Source of the DNA: Oscillospiraceae bacterium
GTDB taxonomy: Bacteria; Bacillota; Clostridia; Oscillospirales; Oscillospiraceae
NCBI GenBank assembly: GCA_017448455.1
Contig: JAFSLL010000289.1
Location: 1 to 62,398 of the forward strand
DNA: 62,398 bases
Reading direction: 5' to 3'
Of this stretch, positions 24,260 to 33,401 are shown piece by piece (positions within the stretch are counted from its first letter, which is position 1; every line of letters begins with the position of its first letter). The notes below the pieces were generated by a model. It did not search any database. It was not told the origin of the DNA and saw nothing but the letters and a program-made list of their open reading frames with translations. Made by a program: the position numbers and the translations under genes.

Positions 24260-25334
24260 GCTTCTGTTCAAACTCCTTCATGCAGGCCGCGAGGGCTTCC
24301 ACGCCCTCGATCGGCATCGCGTTGTACACCGAGGCGCGCATGCCGCCGGCGACCTTGTGTCCTTTGAGGTTGACCAGCCCCCGCTCCTTCGCGAAGGCGA
24401 TGAATTCCGCATCGAGCTCCGCGTTCCCCGTGCGGAAGGTGACGTTCATGTCGCTGCGGGAGTCGGGGAGCGCGTGCGCGCGGAAGAGGCGGCTCTCGTC
24501 CAGCAGGTCGTAGAGGATCTTCGCGCGGGCTTTCTTCAGCTGCTCCATGCCCTCGACGCCGCCCTGCTCCTTCAGCCAGTCCAGCTCCAGCGAGAGCATG
24601 TAGATGCACCAGCAGGGCGGGGTGTTGAGGAGGGAGTCGTGGCGGATCATGGTGTCGTAGCTCATGATCTGCGGGGTATAGGGGAGCTCGCGTCCGGCGA
24701 GGCGTTTGTCCACGATGACCACGGTGAGGCCGGCAGGCGCCATGTTCTTCTGGGCGCCGGCGTAGATCAGGCCGAAGCGCGAGACATCCACCGGGCGGGA
24801 GAGAATGTCCGAGGACATGTCGCAGACCAGCGGGGCCGCGGTCTCGGGGATATACTGCCACTCGGTGCCGTAGATGGTGTTGTTGGCACAGTAGTAGAAG
24901 TACTTCGCGTCCGGGCTGAGGCGGAGCTCGGTCTGGGCGGGGATGCGGTTGTGGCCGGTGTCCGCGGTGTCGCAGGCGATGCGGACCGTGCCGTACTTCT
25001 CCGCTTCCTTCGCGGCCTTGGCGGAGAAGTTGCCGGTGATCGCATAATCCGCGGCAGCGCCCTCCATCAGGTTCATCGGGATCGCCGCGAACTGCAGCGT
25101 CGCGCCGCCCTGGAGGAAGAGGATCTCGTGTGTATCCGGCACACGCAGCAGCTCCCGCAGCTTCGTCTTCGCATCCTGGAAGATCTCCGCGAAGGCCGGG
25201 CTGCGGTGGCTCATCTCCATCACGCTCATGCCCGTGCCGCGGTAGTTCATCAGCTCCGCACGGGCGCGCTGAAGCACGCTCTCCGGCATGGTCGAGGGGC
25301 CCGCCGCGAAATTATATACTCTGTCTTCTGTCAT
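24252..25334 (-). CDS. serC: phosphoserine aminotransferase
   Basis: A 360-aa PLP enzyme that converts 3-phosphohydroxypyruvate and glutamate to phosphoserine. Family marks are the N-terminal YNFAAGPSTMP, the GGATLQFAAIP phosphate-binding stretch (~70-80), the PLP Lys in GAQKN (~196) and RASVYNAMP near the C-terminus. Length matches the usual ~360. The start at 25334 follows GGAG by 7 nt; a frame beginning 15 codons earlier lacks such a site. It is the first gene of the unit and follows a consensus promoter. Confidence 0.95.
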   Translation of the reverse strand: MTEDRVYNFAAGPSTMPESVLQRARAELMNYRGTGMSVMEMSHRSPAFAEIFQDAKTKLRELLRVPDTHEILFLQGGATLQFAAIPMNLMEGAAADYAITGNFSAKAAKEAEKYGTVRIACDTADTGHNRIPAQTELRLSPDAKYFYYCANNTIYGTEWQYIPETAAPLVCDMSSDILSRPVDVSRFGLIYAGAQKNMAPAGLTVVIVDKRLAGRELPYTPQIMSYDTMIRHDSLLNTPPCWCIYMLSLELDWLKEQGGVEGMEQLKKARAKILYDLLDESRLFRAHALPDSRSDMNVTFRTGNAELDAEFIAFAKERGLVNLKGHKVAGGMRASVYNAMPIEGVEALAACMKEFEQKHV

Positions 25335-25387
25335 TGTTTTTCTCCGTGTCGATCCATGTGGTTCTGTCATAACACTCATTCCGAAGT

Positions 25388-25416
25388 ATTATAAAGGAAG
25401 GCCGCGGCAGTGTCAA
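25388..25416 (-). promoter_or_regulatory. perfect-consensus SigA promoter of serC operon
   Basis: On the minus strand TTGACA (25411-25416), a 17-nt spacer and TATAAT (25388-25393). The -35 overlaps the mtaB stop codon. Confidence 0.92.
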
Positions 25417-26708
25417 ACATTTTCGACCGCGCCGAGGAGCGTGCCGTCCTTTTCCGCGGAGAGGATTCTGACCCGGCGGAGCCGGCCGCGGAGGCCTTCG
25501 TCCGGGACGCGGACCAGGAGATAGGTGTCGCTGTGGCCGAGGGAGCCCTCGCCGTCCCCGGTCTCGAACAGGACCGGGAGCGTCTCCCCCACGCAGGCTT
25601 CGCGGAAGACCTTCCCCGTCTCCAGGGAGACCGCCTTCGCCTCGTGCGCGCGCCGGCTCTTGACGGCGGCAGTCAGCTGGTCCGGCAGGCGGTCGGCCGG
25701 GGTGCCGGGACGGCGGGAGTAGGGGAAGACATGCAGTTCGGAGAAGGCGCAGCGGCGGATAAAGTCCAGCGTCCGGGCATGGTCCTCCTCCGTCTCGCCC
25801 GGGAAGCCCGTGATGAGGTCCCCCGTCAGCGCGCAGCCGGGGAAGTATTCCCGCAGCAGCTCGGTCGTATGGTAGAAGAACGCGGTGTCGTACTTGCGGT
25901 TCATCGCTTTCAGTGTCCGGTCGCAGCCGGACTGCAGGGAGAGGTGGAAGTGCCGGCAGAGCCTGCCGGAGGCGGCGAGGCGGCGGCAGAAGTCCCCGGT
26001 GATCACGGTCGGCTCGAGCGAGCCGAGGCGCAGGCGCATCCCGCCGGAAGCCTCCGCGACCGCCGTCACGAGATCGGCGAGGTCCGGCCTCTCCGGGAGG
26101 TCAAGGCCGTAGGAGGCGACCTCGATGCCGGTGAGGACCAGTTCGCGGAAGCCCTCCTCCGCGAGCCGCCGGGTCTCCCGGACGGCGTCTTCGACCGGCA
26201 TGCTGCGCAGCGAGCCGCGGACATGGGGGATGATGCAGTAGCTGCAGAAATTGCGGCAGCCGTCCTGGATCTTCAGCATGGCGCGGGTGCGGCCGGACAC
26301 GGCGCCGGCGGGGAGGGGCTCGAGCTTCTCCCGGCGGAAGGGTCTGTCGATCTGCCGGGCACCCTCGCCGGTCTCCACCGCGCGCTCCACCGCCTCGACA
26401 AAGGCCATACGGTCCGCGGAGCCGAAGATCACCTGCGCGCCGATCTCCTCGTTCTCCTCCGGGGAGAGCTGGGCGTAGCAGCCGCAGACGGCCAGAACCG
26501 CGCCCGGGTTTTCATCCCGCAGGCGGCGGATCATCTGGCGTGACTTGCGCCCGCTTTCGGCGGTCACGGCGCAGGTATTCACAATGACGGCGTCTGCGAC
26601 CTCACCGGGGGCGGCGGGCAGGAAGCCGTCCTGCTGCAGGCGGTCCTCCATGGCCTGGGTCTCAAACTGGTTGACCTTGCAGCCGAGAGTGGCTATAATG
26701 TACTTCAT
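25413..26708 (-). CDS. mtaB: tRNA t6A methylthiotransferase
   Basis: A 431-aa radical-SAM enzyme that adds a methylthio group to N6-threonylcarbamoyladenosine at tRNA position 37. The N-terminal UPF0004 domain supplies three Cys for one Fe-S cluster (LGCKVN ~10, NTCAV ~45, CGCYAQ ~80). The radical-SAM motif CxxxCxxC is CRNFCSYC (~148-155), followed by GSLEPTVI and SLQSGCDRTLKAMNR. The C-terminus is a TRAM-like beta domain. MtaB rather than MiaB is indicated by the start KYIIATLGCKVNQFET. The ATG at 26708 has AAGGAA 8 nt upstream. It is divergent from a cysteine desulfurase (32-bp gap), a fitting sulfur-supply neighbour. Confidence 0.93.
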   Translation of the reverse strand: MKYIIATLGCKVNQFETQAMEDRLQQDGFLPAAPGEVADAVIVNTCAVTAESGRKSRQMIRRLRDENPGAVLAVCGCYAQLSPEENEEIGAQVIFGSADRMAFVEAVERAVETGEGARQIDRPFRREKLEPLPAGAVSGRTRAMLKIQDGCRNFCSYCIIPHVRGSLRSMPVEDAVRETRRLAEEGFRELVLTGIEVASYGLDLPERPDLADLVTAVAEASGGMRLRLGSLEPTVITGDFCRRLAASGRLCRHFHLSLQSGCDRTLKAMNRKYDTAFFYHTTELLREYFPGCALTGDLITGFPGETEEDHARTLDFIRRCAFSELHVFPYSRRPGTPADRLPDQLTAAVKSRRAHEAKAVSLETGKVFREACVGETLPVLFETGDGEGSLGHSDTYLLVRVPDEGLRGRLRRVRILSAEKDGTLLGAVENV

Positions 26709-26740
26709 CAATCGGATTCCTTTATGAAACGGAGTTTTTT

Positions 26741-27868
26741 ATGCATTATCTGGATAATTCCGCCACCACGCAGGTCTGCCCGGAGGCGGCGCAGGCGGCG
26801 CTGGAGGTTATGACCGGCAGCTTCGGCAACCCGAGCTCCACCCACACGGTCGGGCGCGAGGCGAAGAAGCGGCTGGACCGCGACCGCGCGGCGGTCGCGA
26901 AGGCGCTCGGCTGCAGGCCGGGGGAGCTGGTGTTCACCTCCTGCGGCTCGGAAAGCGACAACTGGGCCCTGCTCGCCGGGGCGGAGGCCGGGCGCCGTAA
27001 GGGGAAGCATATTATCAGCTCGGTCGCCGAGCACGACGCCATCCGCCGCAGTCTCGACCTGCTGGAGGAGCGCGGCTTTGAGGTGACGCGCCTGAAGCCG
27101 GACGCCTCCGGCGCTGTCCCGGCGGAGGCGGTGCGCGCAGCTCTCCGGCCGGACACCGTCCTGGTGTCGCTGATGCTGGTAAACAACGAAACCGGCGCCG
27201 TGACCGACATCCCGGCGGTCGCCCGCGCGATCAGAGAGAGCGGCGCGCCGGCGCTGCTGCACACGGACGCGGTTCAGGCTTTTCTGAAGATTCCCTTCCG
27301 CCCGCAGGACCTCGGCACGGATCTGATCAGCGTCAGCGGCCATAAGGTGCACGCGCCGAAGGGCATCGGGGCGCTGTATATCCGCAGCGGCCTGCGCCTG
27401 AAGCCCTTTCTGGTGGGCGGCGGCCAGGAAGAAGGCCGCCGCGCCGGAACCGAAGCCACCGCGCAGATTGCCGCCTTTGCCGCGGCCTGTGAGCTCGCCT
27501 ATCCCCATGTTGCGGAAAACGGCGAGAAGATGCGCGCACAGCGGGAGGAGATCATCCGCCGCCTGCAGGCGGGCATTCCGGAGCTGCGGGTTCTCGGCGG
27601 CGGCGCACCGCACATTCTGTCCGTCTCCCTGCCCGGCTGGCGCAGCGAAGTGCTGATGAACTTCCTGGAAGCACGGGAGGTTTATGTGTCAAAAAGCTCC
27701 GCCTGCAAAAAGGGCGGGCGGAGCCATGTTCTGGAAGCGATGGGGCTGGACACGCGGACCATCGACGGGGCCCTGCGCATCGGTCTGAGCCGGTATACCA
27801 ATCAGGAGGATATCGACGCGCTCTGCCTCGGTCTGCAGGACGCGCATGACACGCTCCGTCACACCTGA
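26741..27868 (+). CDS. cysteine desulfurase (NifS/IscS class)
   Basis: A 375-aa PLP enzyme that takes sulfur from cysteine as a persulfide for Fe-S clusters or tRNA thiolation. Visible are MHYLDNSATT, VFTSCGSESDNWAL, the PLP Lys in SGHKVHAPKG (~200-205), RAGTEAT, and the active-site Cys in SSACKKGG (~321). The Cys lies in a longer loop, as in class I enzymes. No thiI or iscU follows, although in related genomes thiI often does. It faces mtaB. Its last 10 bp overlap the convergent AI-2E-family gene. Confidence 0.92.
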   Translation: MHYLDNSATTQVCPEAAQAALEVMTGSFGNPSSTHTVGREAKKRLDRDRAAVAKALGCRPGELVFTSCGSESDNWALLAGAEAGRRKGKHIISSVAEHDAIRRSLDLLEERGFEVTRLKPDASGAVPAEAVRAALRPDTVLVSLMLVNNETGAVTDIPAVARAIRESGAPALLHTDAVQAFLKIPFRPQDLGTDLISVSGHKVHAPKGIGALYIRSGLRLKPFLVGGGQEEGRRAGTEATAQIAAFAAACELAYPHVAENGEKMRAQREEIIRRLQAGIPELRVLGGGAPHILSVSLPGWRSEVLMNFLEAREVYVSKSSACKKGGRSHVLEAMGLDTRTIDGALRIGLSRYTNQEDIDALCLGLQDAHDTLRHT

Positions 27869-29187
27869 GCGCTGTTGTCCTTCTTCTCCGCCCCGGCGCG
27901 GGCCTTTTCCCGGGCGACCTCTTCCCGGCGCGCATCCGCCTTCTTGACGACCTGCAGGGTGGCGGGATCGATATAATCAATATCGCGATAAGCGGCGACT
28001 TCCGTGGGGAGGTCGCTTCTTTTCAGCTTTTTGACGATCAGACTGTTCAGGAGCGTATAGATCGCGACAAAGACCGGTACGCCCAGCAGCAGGCCCCAGA
28101 AGCCGAACAGGCCGCCGCCCAGGATAATGGAAAACATGACCCAGAAGCCCGTGATGCCGGTGGAGTTGCCGAGGATGCGCGGCCCGATGATGTTGCCGTC
28201 CACCTGCTGCAGCAGGATGACGAAGATGACAAAGATCAGGCATTTGGCGGGGTCGACCATCAGGATGATGATCGCGCTCGGCACCGCGCCGATGAAGGGG
28301 CCGAAGAAGGGAATGATATTTGTGATGCCCACAATGACGCTGACCAGCAGGGCATAGGGCATGCGCAGGATTGCGCAGACGATATAGCAGATGATGCCGA
28401 TAATGAGGGAGTCCAGGAGCTTGCCGCTCAGGAAGCTCATGAAAGTCCGGTCGAGGAAGGAGAGGGCGGCACGGATCCTGTCCGCGGCCTCGACAGAGAA
28501 GATCGTGTAGTTCAGGCGCTTGGACGCGGCGATGTATCCCTCCTTGCCGGAGAGCAGATACACCGAGACAATGATGCCGATGACCAGGTTATAGACCGCG
28601 CGTGCCACGCCGTAGACCCCGGTGGTGACGGAGGACACGAAGCTGCCAAGCTGCGGCACGAACTTGGTCTCCAGCCAGTTGCCGACATTCGCGTTGAAGT
28701 CGCCGAGGGCATCGCTGACATACTGTTCGATCTCCGGGTAATCGCGCAGGAGATTATCTGCCCAGTTTGAGAGATTGGCAGCATACGTACCGCTGTTCTG
28801 AACCAGGGTCTGGATGCTGCTGAGCAGCTGCGGCAGGATGAGGTAGACCAAAGAGACCAGGATGATGATCAGGACGATCTCCGCCAGGAGAACGGAAAGC
28901 CCGCGCGCGAGCTTCGTGCCGTCCGACTTTTTGCTTCTGCGGGTCAGGCGCCTGGCGAGGGGGAGGAACAGCTTCTGCTCAAACACGTTCATCATCGGGG
29001 CGATCAGGTAGCTGATCACCAGACCCCAGATAAACGGCGCGAGGATCCGAACCAGCTTCGTGACGGCCGCGCCGAACACGGACAGATTGCGGACCGCGAA
29101 ATAGAACAGGATCAGGGCCGCGGCGACGCAGAAGGCCGTGAGCCCCCAATACAGATATTTCTTATCCCAGTTAAAACGACGCCTCAT
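27859..29187 (-). CDS. AI-2E/PerM-family membrane protein
   Basis: A 442-aa polytopic protein of the AI-2E transporter (UPF0118/PerM) family, with an N-terminal pair of spans, an extracytoplasmic helical region (~95-210, VLIQTLVQNSGTYAANLSNW-like) and a cluster of C-terminal spans containing FFGPFIGAVPSAII and GSTGI-like motifs. The charged C-terminal tail (~400-442) is Lys/Arg/Glu-rich and cytosolic. Members export varied small molecules or act as Na+/H+ antiporters, so the name should not be taken as proof of autoinducer transport. AAAGGAG lies before the ATG, and a SigA promoter lies at 29236-29264. Confidence 0.85.
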   Translation of the reverse strand: MRRRFNWDKKYLYWGLTAFCVAAALILFYFAVRNLSVFGAAVTKLVRILAPFIWGLVISYLIAPMMNVFEQKLFLPLARRLTRRSKKSDGTKLARGLSVLLAEIVLIIILVSLVYLILPQLLSSIQTLVQNSGTYAANLSNWADNLLRDYPEIEQYVSDALGDFNANVGNWLETKFVPQLGSFVSSVTTGVYGVARAVYNLVIGIIVSVYLLSGKEGYIAASKRLNYTIFSVEAADRIRAALSFLDRTFMSFLSGKLLDSLIIGIICYIVCAILRMPYALLVSVIVGITNIIPFFGPFIGAVPSAIIILMVDPAKCLIFVIFVILLQQVDGNIIGPRILGNSTGITGFWVMFSIILGGGLFGFWGLLLGVPVFVAIYTLLNSLIVKKLKRSDLPTEVAAYRDIDYIDPATLQVVKKADARREEVAREKARAGAEKKDNSAQV

Positions 29188-29235
29188 GGCTGTCTCCTTT
29201 CCGTGCCCGGCGGCCGCATCCCGGCCGACGCGCTT

Positions 29236-29264
29236 ATTTTACTATTCCCGCCTGCTTCCGTCAA
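29236..29264 (-). promoter_or_regulatory. SigA promoter of the AI-2E-family gene
   Basis: Minus strand TTGACG (29259-29264), 17-nt spacer, TAAAAT (29236-29241). Confidence 0.75.
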
Positions 29265-29490
29265 GCGATTTCGCGCGTGCCGCGTCCGCAGGCGGCATTC
29301 TAAATATTATGTTAATCGCCTCCGCGGTTTTATGCATTTTCAGCCTGTCGAAAACTCGGTTCAAAAAGTCGAAAACCCGCCTGCTGTCGATGTTTTTTCT
29401 TTTTTATGAAACAGAATATTCATTCTTTTTCCGTAAAATATGCATTATTCTGTAAACCGCTGCCGAAAATCTGTCACTTCAAATTTTCAG

Positions 29491-29518
29491 TTGATTTCCT
29501 CGGATTTTTCTATATAAT
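29491..29518 (+). promoter_or_regulatory. SigA promoter of pgi
   Basis: TTGATT (29491-29496), 16-nt spacer, TATAAT (29513-29518), 45 bp before the start codon. Confidence 0.8.
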
Positions 29519-29562
29519 AAGAAGATAGCAATTTCAATGAAACTTGAGGAGGTCCTCTGTAT

Positions 29563-30840
29563 ATGATTCAGGTCGATCTTAGCGGCGCTCAGCGCTTCTT
29601 CACCCAGGCAGGCCCCGACTATGCCGCCGTCTCGCGCGCGCATGAGGTGCTCTCCACCGGCAGCGGTCTCGGCGCGGACTTCACCGGCTGGCTCCATCTG
29701 CCCCAGCACATCAAGGACACGGAGCTCGACCGCATCCTTGCCGCGGCGGAGACCATCCGCGGCCGTTCCAAAGCGCTGGTCGTCATCGGCATCGGCGGTT
29801 CCTATCTCGGCGCCCGCGGCGCCATTGAGCTGCTGCGTCCGGTTCCCGCGGAAGGCGACCCGGAGGTCCTCTTTGTCGGCAACGGCCTCTCGGCCGACGC
29901 GCTCTGCGATACGCTCAGGAAGCTCGGCAACCGCGACTTTGACGTCAATGTCATCTCCAAATCCGGCACCACGCTTGAACCCGCCATCTCTTTCCGCATC
30001 TTCCGCGAGCTGCTGGAGAAGAAGTACGGCGCTGACGCCGACAGCCACATCTTTGCCACCACGGATGCGCGCCGTGGTGTGCTGAAGTCCCTGGCGGACT
30101 CCCACGGCTGGGAGAGCTTTGTGGTTCCCGATGATGTCGGCGGACGCTTCAGCGTCCTGTCCGCCGTCGGTCTGCTGCCCATGGCCGTCGCCGGGATCGA
30201 TGTCCGCCGCCTCGTCGACGCGGCAATCCGCGAATTTGAGGCGCTCGACATGCGCAACAATCAGAACCCTGCCTGGCAGTATGCCGCCGCCCGGCAGAAT
30301 CTCTACAGCAAGGGCTATTTTGTGGAGATCCTCGGCTGCTATGAACCGAGTTTCCGCTTCATGGCCGAGTGGTGGAAGCAGCTCTACGGCGAGAGCGAAG
30401 GCAAGGACAACAAGGGCATTCTCCCCGCCTCGGTGGAGTTCACGGCCGACCTGCATTCCATGGGTCAGTTCATCCAGCAGGGTCCGCGCATCCTGATGGA
30501 GTCCATCGTCCGCTTCCGCAAGTCCCGCTCCGCCTATCCGGTGCCCGTCTCCGACAACAACGCGGACGGCCTGGACTACATCGCCGGGCGCGATCTCAGC
30601 GAGATCTGCAATGTCGCGGCGGAGGCGGTCCGCGAGGCCCATATTGACGGCGGTGTGCCGAACATCGTGATCAGCTGCTCGGAGCGCGACGAGGAAGGCC
30701 TGGCGGAGCTGGTCGCCTTCTTTGAGCTCGCCTGCGCGCTCTCCGGCTACATGTCCGGCGTCAATCCCTTCGACCAGCCCGGCGTTGAGGCGTATAAGAA
30801 GAACATGTTCCGCATGCTCGGCAAGCCCGGCGCGGTCTGA
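29563..30840 (+). CDS. pgi: glucose-6-phosphate isomerase
   Basis: A 425-aa glycolytic enzyme interconverting glucose 6-phosphate and fructose 6-phosphate. The short Bacillota-type form is recognised by IGIGGSYLGARGAIE (~76-90), SKSGTTLEPAISFR (~131-144), the signature PDDVGGRFSVLSAVGLLP (~189-206), the catalytic Glu/His region (VEFTADLHSMGQF) and the C-terminal FDQPGVEAYKKNMF. It appears monocistronic, with AGGAGG upstream and its own promoter; no clear hairpin terminator follows before the peptide-transport genes. Confidence 0.96.
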   Translation: MIQVDLSGAQRFFTQAGPDYAAVSRAHEVLSTGSGLGADFTGWLHLPQHIKDTELDRILAAAETIRGRSKALVVIGIGGSYLGARGAIELLRPVPAEGDPEVLFVGNGLSADALCDTLRKLGNRDFDVNVISKSGTTLEPAISFRIFRELLEKKYGADADSHIFATTDARRGVLKSLADSHGWESFVVPDDVGGRFSVLSAVGLLPMAVAGIDVRRLVDAAIREFEALDMRNNQNPAWQYAAARQNLYSKGYFVEILGCYEPSFRFMAEWWKQLYGESEGKDNKGILPASVEFTADLHSMGQFIQQGPRILMESIVRFRKSRSAYPVPVSDNNADGLDYIAGRDLSEICNVAAEAVREAHIDGGVPNIVISCSERDEEGLAELVAFFELACALSGYMSGVNPFDQPGVEAYKKNMFRMLGKPGAV

Positions 30841-30940
30841 ACATCCGGGTAACTTTCCCTATTTCTTTTTACGCCGTATTCTTTTATAGTATATTATCCG
30901 CTTCTTGCGATGATAATATAAAATTTTTTTAGGAGGAAAA

Positions 30941-33310
30941 ATGAACATGAAGAAATTGCTTGCACTTCTGCTTGCTGTCGTAATGTGCGTCGGTATCTTT
31001 GCCGGCTGCGGCGGCGCAGAGCCCGCAGCAACACCCGCTCCTGCCGCTGAACCGGCTGCAGAAGCAGAGCCCGCTCCCGAGGCGGAAGCGGTTGTCACCG
31101 CCAGTGAGGACACCCCGCTGGTTGTCGGCTATTCCCCGTTCAACAGCAAGTTCTCCCCCTTCTTCTCGGAGACTGCCTATGACCAGGATGTCTGGGCCAT
31201 TACCCAGGTCAGCCTTCTCACCAACGACCGTACCGGTGCAATGATCCTCAACGGCATTGAGGGCGAGACCATCGACTACAACGGGACCGACTACACCTAC
31301 TACGGCCCGGCCGACTGCGTCATCACCGAGAACGAAGACGGAACCGTCTTCTACGACTTCAAGCTCCGTGACGACCTGGTCTTCTCCGATGGCGAGCCCC
31401 TCACCGTGGATGACGTCATCTTCTCCATGTATGTACTCTGCGACCCGACCTATGACGGAAGCAGCTCCCTGTTCGCACAGCCGATCCTCGGCCTCGAAGC
31501 TTACCGCAGCGGTGTGGACACTCTGCTGAACCTGCTCTACAACGCCGGCCGCGAGAACACCGACTTCACCTATTTCGATGAAGCCACCCAGACCGAGTTC
31601 TGGTCCAAGTACGATGCCGCCACCACCGCTCTGGCACAGGAGATCGTTGACTACTGCGTCGGCGCAGGCTACAACGAAGAGGGCGACATTACCGGCGCTG
31701 CCGCCAACTGGGGCTTCACCATTCCCGAGAACGGCACCATTGAGGACTTTGCCGCTGCCCTGCAGGAAGCCTACGGCGCTGACGTTGCCGGCATGATCGG
31801 CACCGAAGCCGCCGGTTCCTCCGTGGATGACCTCTTCCCCGACCTGGGCACCTATTCCGGCACCGGTATTGAGACCGGCGAGTCCGCCCCCAACATCGAA
31901 GGCATCCAGAAGATCGACGACTACAACATGCGCGTCGTTCTGACCCAGGTTGATGCCACCGCCATTTATCAGCTGGCCGTTTCCATCGCCCCGATGCACT
32001 ACTACGGCGATCCGGCTCTCTATGACTACGACAACAACAGCTTTGGTTTCCCGAAGGGCGACCTGAGCCTTGTCCGTGCCAAGACCACCCAGCCCATGGG
32101 CGCCGGCCCCTACAAGTTCATCAAGTTTGAAAACGGCGTCGTCAACTTCGAGGCCAATGACCTCTACTTCAAGGGCGCCCCGAAGACCAAGTACGTCAAC
32201 TACCTGCAGTGCACCACCGATGATGACAAGCTCAACGGCGTTGTCACCGGCACGGTTGATATCACCGATCCTTCCTACTCCACCGACACCGTCGAGGCCA
32301 TCAAGGCCGCCAACGGCAATGAAGAAGTCAACGGCGACGTCATTGTGACCGACACCGTCGACAACCTCGGCTACGGTTACATCGGCATGAACTCTGTTGC
32401 GCTGAATGTCGGCGGCGAGCCTGCCTCCGATGCTTCCAAGAATCTGCGCAGAGCCTTTGCAACCATCTTCTGCGTGTACCGCGATGTTGCCATCAGCTCT
32501 TACTACGGCGAACGCGCCGACGTTATCAATTACCCGATCTCCAACACCTCCTGGGCTGCCCCGCGTCCCGCGGATGACGGCTATCAGGTGGCCTTCTCCG
32601 TCGATGTTGAAGGCAACCCGATCTACACCTCTACCATGACCGATGAAGAGAAGTATGCCGCCGCTCTGAACGCAGCTCTCGGCTTCTTTGAGGCTGCCGG
32701 CTACACCGTGGAAGACGGCAAGCTGACCGCCGCTCCCGAAGGCGCTGCCCTTGAGTACACCTTCTGGATCCCGGCTGACGGCTCCGGCGACCACCCCGCC
32801 TTCATGATCGTCAACGAGGCCAAGAACGCCCTCGCCACCATCGGCATGAACCTGACCATCAACGACCTGACCGACTCCTCCCTGCTGTGGGATGCTCTCT
32901 CCGCGAAGGAAGCTCCGATGTGGGCCGCTGCCTGGGGCGCCACGGTTGACCCCGATATGACCCAGATCTACTTTGCCGACGTTGCCAACGGCCCGATGAA
33001 GGATGAGCCGGGCAAAGATCCCATGGGCGGACCGGGACAGGGCGGCTCCAACTATCAGTACTGCATCGCCGATCCCGAGCTGGATCAGCTGATCATGGAC
33101 GGCCGTGCTTCTACCGATCAGGCCTACCGCAAGGCTGTGTACAAAGCTGCTCTGGACATCATCATTGACTGGGCAGTCGAAGTTCCGACCTATCAGCGCC
33201 AGAACGCCATCATCTTCAGTGCCGAGCGCGTTGACCTCGACACCGTTACCCCGGACATCACCACCTTCTATCCCTGGCTGAGCGAGATCGAAAACGTCGC
33301 TCTCGGCTGA
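30941..33310 (+). CDS. family 5 substrate-binding lipoprotein (peptide ABC importer)
   Basis: A 789-aa lipoprotein of the SBP_bac_5 (OppA/DppA) family. The signal peptide ends at the lipobox with Cys23, followed by an Ala/Pro/Glu linker (~26-50). The ligand-binding fold begins at PLVVGYSPFNSKFSPFF, with the family stretch DGTVFYDFKLRDDLVFSDGEPLTVDDVIFS (~120-150). At 789 aa it is longer than usual (~550-600); inserts lie around residues 185-310. It is the first gene of a complete importer operon. Peptides are the likely substrate, but nickel and some sugars use the same family. A stem-loop just after the gene may protect its mRNA. Confidence 0.92.
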   Translation: MNMKKLLALLLAVVMCVGIFAGCGGAEPAATPAPAAEPAAEAEPAPEAEAVVTASEDTPLVVGYSPFNSKFSPFFSETAYDQDVWAITQVSLLTNDRTGAMILNGIEGETIDYNGTDYTYYGPADCVITENEDGTVFYDFKLRDDLVFSDGEPLTVDDVIFSMYVLCDPTYDGSSSLFAQPILGLEAYRSGVDTLLNLLYNAGRENTDFTYFDEATQTEFWSKYDAATTALAQEIVDYCVGAGYNEEGDITGAAANWGFTIPENGTIEDFAAALQEAYGADVAGMIGTEAAGSSVDDLFPDLGTYSGTGIETGESAPNIEGIQKIDDYNMRVVLTQVDATAIYQLAVSIAPMHYYGDPALYDYDNNSFGFPKGDLSLVRAKTTQPMGAGPYKFIKFENGVVNFEANDLYFKGAPKTKYVNYLQCTTDDDKLNGVVTGTVDITDPSYSTDTVEAIKAANGNEEVNGDVIVTDTVDNLGYGYIGMNSVALNVGGEPASDASKNLRRAFATIFCVYRDVAISSYYGERADVINYPISNTSWAAPRPADDGYQVAFSVDVEGNPIYTSTMTDEEKYAAALNAALGFFEAAGYTVEDGKLTAAPEGAALEYTFWIPADGSGDHPAFMIVNEAKNALATIGMNLTINDLTDSSLLWDALSAKEAPMWAAAWGATVDPDMTQIYFADVANGPMKDEPGKDPMGGPGQGGSNYQYCIADPELDQLIMDGRASTDQAYRKAVYKAALDIIIDWAVEVPTYQRQNAIIFSAERVDLDTVTPDITTFYPWLSEIENVALG

Positions 33311-33339
33311 TTCTCCAGGATTATAGTAGCATTTCCCTG

Positions 33340-33365
33340 CCCCGGGGCCCAGGCGGGCCCCGGGG
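33340..33365 (+). other. perfect intercistronic stem-loop
   Basis: CCCCGGGGCCC (33340-33350), loop AGGC, GGGCCCCGGGG (33355-33365), with no T-run. It lies between binding-protein and permease genes, the classical place for a 3' stabiliser or partial terminator that makes the binding protein more abundant. Confidence 0.75.
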
Positions 33366-33401
33366 AATTCCCATCTTCCATGGGTAAGGAGGTTGTGATT
33401 T

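Larger units (their letters stand above)
29188..29562. other. divergent intergenic region
   Basis: 375 bp with no gene. It carries the promoter of the AI-2E gene (minus, 29236-29264) and that of pgi (plus, 29491-29518). I see no riboswitch-like leader. Confidence 0.7.

Noticed and set aside
29188-29562. Riboswitch or leader before pgi
   Set aside because: The promoter lies only 45 bp from the start codon, leaving no room for a structured leader.
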